Below, piece after piece: positions 7,751-12,547 of a stretch of DNA of 12,547 nucleotides. The notes under the pieces are model-generated. The model made no database searches and was not told the DNA's origin. It saw only the letters and a program-made list of their open reading frames with translations. Source of the DNA: SKVR01 sp041642035 (GTDB taxonomy: Bacteria; Bacteroidota; Bacteroidia; Bacteroidales; UBA7960); contig JBEPXC010000100.1 in assembly GCA_041642035.1 (NCBI GenBank), forward strand, positions 1 through 12,547, written 5' to 3'. Position 1 is the stretch's first letter; every line of letters begins with the position of its first letter. Position numbers and translations under genes: made by a program.

Positions 7751-8665
7751 CTAAATTTTAAACTCGACAAGTTCAACAAATTCAAGGATTCTCTTTTGAA
7801 TATCTTCTGCGATCAATTCGGTAAGCTTATCGGTGCCAAACTTCTCTACCGTAAAACTGGCCATAGCAGAGCCAAAGATAAGGGCATGCTTCATATTCTG
7901 AAAACTGGTGTCGCCCGTGCGAGCCAGGTATCCCATAAAGCCACCGGCAAAAGTATCGCCTGCTCCGGTGGGGTCAAATACATCTTCCAGGGGCATGGCG
8001 GGGGCATAGAAAACCTTGTTCTCATGAAAGAGTAATGCGCCATGTTCTCCTTTTTTTATGATCAGATATTTGGGTCCCAGGGTAAGGATTTTCCTTGCCG
8101 CTTTCACCAGTGAATACTCTCCTGATAACTGACGGGCTTCTTCGTCATTGATGGTCAGCACATCGACCATAGTGAGCACTTCGAGCAAATCGTCCAGGGC
8201 AATGTCCATCCAGAAGTTCATCGTATCCATACAGATAAGCTTCGGACGGGTGGTCATTTGTTCGATTACTCTTTTTTGAATGGAAGGGGTTAAATTGCCC
8301 AGCATAAGATACTCACTGTCCTTATATTCCTCGGGCAATACAGGGTCGAAATCGGCCAGCACATTAAGCTCGGTAACCAGGGTGTCGCGCATATTCATAT
8401 TGCTGTGGTATTTCCCTGCCCAGAAGAATGTTTTCCCATCATTTATAACCTTAATACCCCGGGTATCGATGTTGTGCTTTTTTAATAAATCAAGATGTTC
8501 CTGGGGAAAATCTCCTCCCACGACAGAAACAATGCGAATATCGCTGGTAAGGTGGCTTGCGGCCAGACCTATATAGGTGCCGGCACCGCCAAGAATTTTT
8601 CCCGTTTTTCCGTAGGGTGTCTCCACCTCATCAAAGGCCACGGTTCCTATTACTAACAGACTCAT
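7751..8665 (-). CDS. PfkB/ribokinase-family carbohydrate or nucleoside kinase, substrate unassigned
   Basis: A 304-residue cytoplasmic kinase of the ribokinase fold, near the usual family length of about 300. Visible motifs: the N-terminal substrate-binding GGAGTYIGLAA (residues 26-36), the NDEE segment (173-176) that matches the family N-x-x-E metal/phosphate motif, and the second PfkB signature DPTGAGDTFAGGF (231-243), with D237 as catalytic base and the GAG anion hole before it. The family phosphorylates sugars such as ribose and fructose derivatives, or nucleosides such as adenosine; sequence alone does not identify the substrate. Closely similar proteins are widespread in Bacteroidota, to my knowledge without an assigned function. 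It has its own promoter (8694-8727) and is followed by fusA2 in the same direction with no visible terminator between. Confidence 0.9.
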   Translation of the reverse strand: MSLLVIGTVAFDEVETPYGKTGKILGGAGTYIGLAASHLTSDIRIVSVVGGDFPQEHLDLLKKHNIDTRGIKVINDGKTFFWAGKYHSNMNMRDTLVTELNVLADFDPVLPEEYKDSEYLMLGNLTPSIQKRVIEQMTTRPKLICMDTMNFWMDIALDDLLEVLTMVDVLTINDEEARQLSGEYSLVKAARKILTLGPKYLIIKKGEHGALLFHENKVFYAPAMPLEDVFDPTGAGDTFAGGFMGYLARTGDTSFQNMKHALIFGSAMASFTVEKFGTDKLTELIAEDIQKRILEFVELVEFKI

Positions 8666-8693
8666 AGTTATGTAGAATTGAATTTATGAGCTG

Positions 8694-8727
8694 CAAAGAT
8701 ATTATTTTATCTAACTTATACCTAAAG
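8694..8727 (-). promoter_or_regulatory. Bacteroidota-type promoter of pfkB
   Basis: On the minus strand TATCTTTG (8701-8694) is a perfect match to the -7 consensus TAnnTTTG. A TTTAG sequence (8726-8722) lies about 20 bp further upstream, approximating the -33 TTTG element. Initiation would occur near 8687, about 20 nt before the pfkB ATG at 8665. This supports pfkB as a transcription unit separate from glmS. Confidence 0.55.
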
Positions 8728-8825
8728 AAGCTCGAAGCTGGAAGGAAGAGAGTAGAAGACTTTCCATCGTCCGCAGGACATGGAAACGTCTGGCTTATAA
8801 AAGCGGGAGGCTCGAAGATGCAAGG
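8728..8825. repeat. Imperfect 18-bp direct repeat pair in purine-rich spacer
   Basis: AAGCTCGAAGCTGGAAGG (8728-8745) recurs as AGGCTCGAAGATGCAAGG (8808-8825), 15 of 18 positions identical. Both copies lie in strongly purine-rich plus-strand sequence (roughly 8725-8760 and 8801-8880), unlike anything else in the window. The pair brackets the hairpin at 8757-8791, and the first copy touches the pfkB -33 region. This may be a degenerate dispersed intergenic repeat; two copies in one window cannot settle it. Confidence 0.55.
8757..8791. repeat. Long imperfect hairpin upstream of pfkB
   Basis: AGAC-TTTCCAT (8757-8767), a bulged C (8768) and GTCC (8769-8772) pair with GGAC-ATGGAAA (8776-8786), a bulged C (8787) and GTCT (8788-8791) around the 3-nt loop GCA: 15 base pairs with two single-base bulges. 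No T-tract follows on either strand, so it is not a typical terminator. It sits about 30-65 bp upstream of the pfkB -33 region and could be an operator, a structured repeat or a cruciform-forming site. Confidence 0.6.
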
Positions 8826-8882
8826 GGTGGAATGCAAGATAGGATCAAGCAGGGATTGAGGTAAATCGAGGCCCTGAAACAA

Positions 8883-8920
8883 AATAATGGAGCCGTCGCT
8901 AATTCGACGGCCCCATTATT
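8883..8920 (-). terminator. Intrinsic terminator of the DUF4270-glmS transcript
   Basis: Arms AATAATGG-A-GCCGTCG (8883-8898) and CGACGGC-C-CCATTATT (8905-8920) pair over 15 bp with one A-C mismatch around a 6-nt loop. On the minus strand it is followed by the T-rich stretch TTATTTTGTTTC. It lies 167 bp after the glmS stop, before the pfkB promoter, so it separates the two transcription units. Confidence 0.85.
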
Positions 8921-9011
8921 AATTCAGTACAAATAAATCTACTCAAAAAATGCATGTATCACTTCATGCCCTATCTGTATTGACCTCAACCACCTGCCTT
9001 AAAAACTCCGG

Positions 9012-9047
9012 GCAAGTGCAGGCGTACCGGGTACGCATAGGGCTTGC
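9012..9047 (-). other. Structured element in the glmS 3' untranslated region
   Basis: A perfect 15-nt palindrome, GCGTACC-G-GGTACGC (9022-9036), is nested inside a second inverted pair GCAAG (9012-9016) and CTTGC (9043-9047). On the minus strand this folds into a two-tier hairpin starting 40 nt after the glmS stop codon, with TTTTT (9005-9001) about 6 nt after the outer stem. It could be an early weak terminator or an mRNA-stabilising 3' structure. The rest of 8921-9086 holds nothing I recognise. Confidence 0.5.
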
Positions 9048-9086
9048 TATGGTTCAATTCATTCTACCCCCTGATAGCATGGATAA

Positions 9087-10925
9087 TTACTCTACCGTAA
9101 CAGATTTGGCCAGGTTGCGTGGCTGATCAACGTTGCAACCTCTTAGCACAGCAATGTGATAGGAGAGCAACTGAAGTGGAATAGCGGCCACGATAGGCAC
9201 CAAAGCTTCATCAGTGTCGGGTATTTCTATTACATAATCGGCCATTTGACTTACCACGGTGTCACCTTCTGTTACAATAGCCACAATGGATCCTTTTCTG
9301 GCTTTAACCTCCTGAATGGTACTGATGACTTTATCGTACGCTCCTTTTTTGGTAGCAATTACCACGACAGGCATATTGGCATCAATAAGAGCTATCGGAC
9401 CATGTTTCATTTCAGCAGCAGGATATCCTTCAGCATGGATATAGGAAATCTCTTTTAGCTTAAGTGCTCCCTCCAGGGCAACGGGGAAATTATATCCACG
9501 TCCCAGGTAAAGAAAGTTTTGTGCAAACTTAAAGGTCTTCGAAATCTCCAGGATTTTCTGGTTTACCTGTAAAGCAGCTTCTACCTTTTGAGGCAAGGCT
9601 TCCATCTCGGCCAACAACTGATGGAACCTACTCTTGGCAATGCTTCCCTTTTTATTGGCAATAGAGAGTGCCAGCATGGCCAGGATGGTAACCTGAGCTG
9701 TAAAAGCTTTGGTAGAGGCTACACCTATTTCGGGACCGGCATGGGTATATGAGCCGGCATGGGTAGCCCGGGCAATGGACGAACCTACTACATTACATAT
9801 GCCAATTATGGTTGCACCTTTTGTTTTGGCCAGTTCAATAGCGGCAAGGGTATCTGCTGTTTCGCCCGACTGACTGATGGCAATTACAATATCATCTTCA
9901 TAGATAACGGGGTTGCGATATCTGAATTCAGATGCATATTCAACCTCTACGGGAATACGGGTAAAATCTTCCAGCAGGTATTCTCCCACCAGGCCTGCAT
10001 GCCATGACGTACCACAGGCAACAATAATGATGCGTCGTGCATTAATAAATTTCTGCTCATAATCAATTATTCCTCCCAGGTTTACAATTCCCTGGCTGGC
10101 TTTGAGCCTTCCACGCATGGAATCTTTAATGGAACGAGGTTGTTCAAAGATTTCCTTGAGCATAAAATGAGGAAACCCGCCTTTTTCGATGGCAGAAAGC
10201 TGCATTTCAAGCTTCTGGATATAGGGATGCTTTTCTTTGTTTCTGATGGTCTTGATTTTCAACTCTCCCGATCGGCTCAGGGTAGCTACTTCTTCATCAT
10301 CCAGATAAACAACATTCTTGGTGTATTCTATAATGGGGGTAGCATCGGAGGCAATAAAGAATTCTTTCTCGCCAATACCTATCACCATAGGACTGCCTTT
10401 CTTAGCGGCAATAAGGGTGTCGGGATTGTTCTTGTCGATCACTACAATGGCGTAGGCACCAATAACCTGGTTGAGAGAAATCCTGACGGCTTCGAGTAAG
10501 TCTACTCCTTCGCTGTGTTGGATATCTTCGATAAGATGAATCAGGACCTCGGTATCGGTTTCACTGGTAAAGTGATGATCGCGGTTGATAAGTTCTTCCC
10601 TCAGACTACCATAATTTTCTATAATACCATTGTGGATAATGGCTAGATTTTTTGATTCGCTGTAATGAGGATGCGCATTAACATCATTGGGTTCACCGTG
10701 TGTTGCCCAACGCGTATGAGCTATGCCGCTGGTACCAGACAAATCATGGCCCTGGACCATTTTCTCCAGTTCAGCCACTTTACCGTGGCTTTTAAAAACG
10801 CGAAGCTTTTCATTAAGTAAGGCTACGCCTGCGCTGTCATAGCCTCTGTATTCAAGTCTTTTTAACCCTTTAATCAAAATGGGAAAGGCCTCTCTAAAAC
10901 CAAGGTAACCTACAATTCCGCACAT
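9087..10925 (-). CDS. glmS: Glutamine-fructose-6-phosphate aminotransferase (isomerizing)
   Basis: Makes glucosamine-6-phosphate from fructose-6-phosphate and glutamine, the first committed step towards UDP-GlcNAc for peptidoglycan and lipopolysaccharide. The 612 residues show the N-terminal class II glutaminase domain starting MCGIVGYLG, with Cys2 as the nucleophile that becomes N-terminal after Met removal, plus HTRWATHG and HNGIIENY. Two SIS sugar-isomerase domains follow, with ACGTSWHAG (C304), SQSGETADT, ASTKAFTAQ and EMKHGPIAL, and the invariant C-terminus NLAKSVTVE with the catalytic Lys607. Length is close to the E. coli enzyme (609). The start is fixed because Cys must follow Met1. 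The gene begins 11 bp after the DUF4270-like gene, so both are probably on one mRNA. There is no room for a glmS ribozyme, and I see none. Confidence 0.98.
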   Translation of the reverse strand: MCGIVGYLGFREAFPILIKGLKRLEYRGYDSAGVALLNEKLRVFKSHGKVAELEKMVQGHDLSGTSGIAHTRWATHGEPNDVNAHPHYSESKNLAIIHNGIIENYGSLREELINRDHHFTSETDTEVLIHLIEDIQHSEGVDLLEAVRISLNQVIGAYAIVVIDKNNPDTLIAAKKGSPMVIGIGEKEFFIASDATPIIEYTKNVVYLDDEEVATLSRSGELKIKTIRNKEKHPYIQKLEMQLSAIEKGGFPHFMLKEIFEQPRSIKDSMRGRLKASQGIVNLGGIIDYEQKFINARRIIIVACGTSWHAGLVGEYLLEDFTRIPVEVEYASEFRYRNPVIYEDDIVIAISQSGETADTLAAIELAKTKGATIIGICNVVGSSIARATHAGSYTHAGPEIGVASTKAFTAQVTILAMLALSIANKKGSIAKSRFHQLLAEMEALPQKVEAALQVNQKILEISKTFKFAQNFLYLGRGYNFPVALEGALKLKEISYIHAEGYPAAEMKHGPIALIDANMPVVVIATKKGAYDKVISTIQEVKARKGSIVAIVTEGDTVVSQMADYVIEIPDTDEALVPIVAAIPLQLLSYHIAVLRGCNVDQPRNLAKSVTVE

Positions 10926-10936
10926 TATAATGAAAA

Positions 10937-12382
10937 TTAATTAGTAACAGGTTGAGTATACTTTATAACCAGCCTTATGGGATCTGATCTGCCGGGTCCT
11001 TTAAGAACCACTCTGCCTGCATTTTGCGCAGCACCACTTACCCTGATGTACAAGGGGGTGTTTTTGGAGGGATCCTCAAGAATCATTTGTAAATGCTGGG
11101 TAATATTAAAAGCAAATTCACTTTTTTCTGTATTGATTGTTCCACCAAAATAGCCGGGAGCAACAAACTGATCGTTGAGAGAGATAAGCTGCCCGGGGTT
11201 GGAAGGATTTTCCCGATAAAGAATTAAGGCCTGCGCCAAATCAACAGAATCCAGAGAAAAGCTTTGATCAATAGGTATGATCAACTGGGCCGAGTTGATG
11301 GCAAACTCTTCATTTTGTTCGTCTATTAAATCGTTGATATAGGGAAGCTTAAGCATAACCCTGTAATTAGCCATAGACTGAACAAAAAGAATGCTATCGC
11401 CCAGGGCTGTATCACCTTCAAATATTTGTGCCCGGATATCTGCTGAAGCATCGGCATGATCAAAATGCTCAAAATGGTTGAACCTCCTACCCGTGGCATT
11501 ACCCAGTGGTAGTTCGTAGGTGTTATTATTTTCCTGCCCTGTTTTTTTATAATAAATCTGTAATCGTGAGTAAGAATCTGTTAACCTAAAATACAGCATG
11601 GCTCCCGGATCTTCAGTTTCATCTACTGTAATTAAAAATCCGCTGAGATATTTACGAAATTCTTCAGCATCCGAAAACGTTGCATCATTGACTCTGAGAG
11701 AATCCATTGCAGTAATAAACCGTCGCCCAAATTCAGGATCAATATTTAGTCTTAGATGCGGTGGAGCAACAGTGGTATCCGCTCCATAGAAAAATACGGT
11801 ATCTGTTTCGCTGGGCCTGGGGTAAAAAGAAGGATTGTTTATGTGTATTTCACGCTTGGTTTGCAGGGTTTTACTCGAATATATGCTATCGAAAGGAATT
11901 ATTTCAGCCAATTCATAAAGTCTTACATGTTGTTGAATAGAAATATCTCCCGCATAACCGCCATATCTTAAACCTAAAACTACAGAATCGATCACCAGAG
12001 AGTCTGGGGAAATATCAGCAAAGATGGGTGGAATAATTATGGGCAGTGCTTCGGTATATATACTGGCCTTGGTTTTTCCAAAGACAGGATCCGAGATATA
12101 GCCCATTAAATGAAAATTCAGATCACTGGTTACCAGAGAATCTTCCAGCTGCGTAAGAGCCACAATCGATATGGTATCGGTTGAATTGAACTGAAGAGGA
12201 TTGTCGATTAAATCCAGGCCTATGGTATCATCATATTCATTACAGCCAACAAAGGTGAGCAGGCTTAAAATCATAGCTGCGGAAATGAATAGTGATTTTA
12301 AACGGAAAAAACCCCGGAAGTACCGGGGATTAAAGTTTTTTTTCAAAACGATATAGGGTTTGATGTGACTTATTTTTATCAT
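10937..12382 (-). CDS. DUF4270-family lipoprotein, function unknown
   Basis: A 481-residue secreted protein. After a charged N-terminus the signal sequence core SLFISAAMILSLLTFVG (residues 30-46) leads to the lipidation Cys47, followed by NEYDDTIGLDLI. A Phe at -3 of the lipobox is unusual but acceptable in this phylum. The body is rich in beta-prone and Asp/Ser/Thr motifs (for example SPDSLVIDSVVLGLRYGGYAG and SVDLAQALILYR), fitting the Bacteroidota DUF4270 outer-membrane lipoprotein family; I recognised this from overall pattern and from its place before glmS. LspA, encoded nearby, would process it. The pre-sequence of 46 residues is long for a lipoprotein, and no other in-frame ATG gives a usable signal peptide (Met37 would leave no basic residues). 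Codons 19-26 encode a terminator-like hairpin, treated separately. A role in envelope growth with glmS is inference from linkage only. Confidence 0.8.
   Translation of the reverse strand: MIKISHIKPYIVLKKNFNPRYFRGFFRLKSLFISAAMILSLLTFVGCNEYDDTIGLDLIDNPLQFNSTDTISIVALTQLEDSLVTSDLNFHLMGYISDPVFGKTKASIYTEALPIIIPPIFADISPDSLVIDSVVLGLRYGGYAGDISIQQHVRLYELAEIIPFDSIYSSKTLQTKREIHINNPSFYPRPSETDTVFFYGADTTVAPPHLRLNIDPEFGRRFITAMDSLRVNDATFSDAEEFRKYLSGFLITVDETEDPGAMLYFRLTDSYSRLQIYYKKTGQENNNTYELPLGNATGRRFNHFEHFDHADASADIRAQIFEGDTALGDSILFVQSMANYRVMLKLPYINDLIDEQNEEFAINSAQLIIPIDQSFSLDSVDLAQALILYRENPSNPGQLISLNDQFVAPGYFGGTINTEKSEFAFNITQHLQMILEDPSKNTPLYIRVSGAAQNAGRVVLKGPGRSDPIRLVIKYTQPVTN
12306..12343 (-). terminator. 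Terminator-like hairpin within the 5' end of the DUF4270 gene
   Basis: On the minus strand CCCCGG (12328-12323), loop TACTT and CCGGGG (12317-12312) form a 6-bp all-GC stem followed by six T (12311-12306); eight A (12343-12336) precede it. This is the shape of an intrinsic, possibly bidirectional terminator, yet it lies about 90 bp past the stop of the upstream gene and inside codons 19-26 of the DUF4270 frame. It may end the upstream transcript, attenuate this one, or show that the gene start is wrong. Confidence 0.65.
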
Positions 12383-12401
12383 ATATTACGCAATCAAAAC
12401 G

Positions 12402-12409
12402 CAAAGGTA
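12402..12409 (-). promoter_or_regulatory. Candidate -7 promoter element for DUF4270-glmS
   Basis: Minus strand 12409-12402 reads TACCTTTG, a perfect match to TAnnTTTG. It lies in the short gap between the upstream stop codon (12419) and the ATG at 12382. Initiation would fall near 12395, giving a leader of only about 10-15 nt. No clear TTTG -33 partner is present at standard spacing. Confidence 0.45.
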
Positions 12410-12418
12410 TGGTAAAAA

Positions 12419-12547
12419 TTATTGAGTGAGTATAGATTCATTGACAATAATTTCATCATAGAATTCATTGTAGGCATCCATATACTTTTCGGGCTGTTGA
12501 TATTCCAACAGAGGTTTCCCGGATTCACGCACATAGGCTTCTAACTC
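12419..12547 (-). CDS. C-terminal end of an unidentified gene (partial)
   Basis: The last 42 codons of a gene entering from the right edge, ending in TAA at 12421-12419. The fragment starts ELEAYVRESGKPLLEY, contains the acidic, aromatic stretch KYMDAYNEFYDEIIVN and ends SILTQ. The continuous frame and clean stop just before a promoter-like element support a real gene. The fragment is too short to name. In related genomes a glycogen/starch synthase often precedes DUF4270, from my memory of Bacteroidota gene order, so that is a guess and nothing more. Confidence 0.6.
   Translation of the reverse strand, partial: ELEAYVRESGKPLLEYQQPEKYMDAYNEFYDEIIVNESILTQ

Noticed and set aside
8631..8882. Minus-strand 83-codon open frame upstream of and overlapping pfkB
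   Set aside because: It runs through the hairpin, both repeats and the pfkB promoter and overlaps the start of pfkB; its Pro/Ser/Phe-rich translation resembles no protein I know.
10926..10936. Possible glmS ribozyme upstream of glmS
   Set aside because: Only 11 bp separate glmS from the preceding gene, and no ribozyme core is seen; this control is known mainly from Firmicutes.
1..12547. Mobile elements, CRISPR arrays, tRNA or rRNA genes, phage or toxin-antitoxin modules
   Set aside because: No transposase, evenly spaced repeats, cloverleaf-like sequence or matching protein motif was seen on either strand; gene content is housekeeping and evenly composed.

Overview
This window looks like ordinary chromosome from a member of the Bacteroidota, probably the Bacteroidales/Marinilabiliales. 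All eight genes lie on the minus strand. Evidence for the phylum: the -7 promoter element TAnnTTTG appears upstream of several genes; Shine-Dalgarno sequences are largely absent; a DUF4270-type lipoprotein sits directly before glmS; LspA has the enlarged Bacteroidota form; the DksA/TraR protein has lost most of its zinc ligands; IleRS is the long IleRS2 type; and there is a second EF-G with a degenerate G domain. Families were recognised by eye from motifs, with no database search.

In the direction of transcription (high to low coordinates): (a) the last 42 codons of an unidentified gene (12547-12419). (b) A DUF4270-like lipoprotein gene (12382-10937) followed after 11 bp by glmS (10925-9087), ending at a strong intrinsic terminator (8920-8883). 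(c) A 420-bp gap holding that terminator, a structured glmS 3' region, a purine-rich direct repeat pair around a long hairpin, and a good pfkB promoter. (d) A PfkB-family kinase (8665-7751) and, 186 bp on, the EF-G paralogue fusA2 (7564-5429), closed by a textbook terminator (5404-5369). (e) A tight unit of ileS (5192-1824), a DksA/TraR-like gene (1803-1408), lspA (1407-757) and a radical SAM gene (691 to beyond the left edge).

Functional themes: ileS, fusA2 and the DksA/TraR protein concern translation and its coupling to nutrient status. glmS, the DUF4270 protein and lspA concern the cell envelope and its lipoproteins. The ileS-lspA linkage is ancient (E. coli also has it); here the DksA/TraR gene sits between them, and its stop codon directly abuts the lspA start codon.

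I found no mobile element, CRISPR array, tRNA, rRNA or wholly novel system. The points most worth a second look are the swapped HIGH motif (GIHH) of IleRS, a change linked to mupirocin hyper-resistance in IleRS2 enzymes; the EF-G2 G domain lacking the catalytic His; and a terminator-like hairpin inside the first 26 codons of the DUF4270 gene, just below a promoter element, which suggests attenuation or a wrong gene start.
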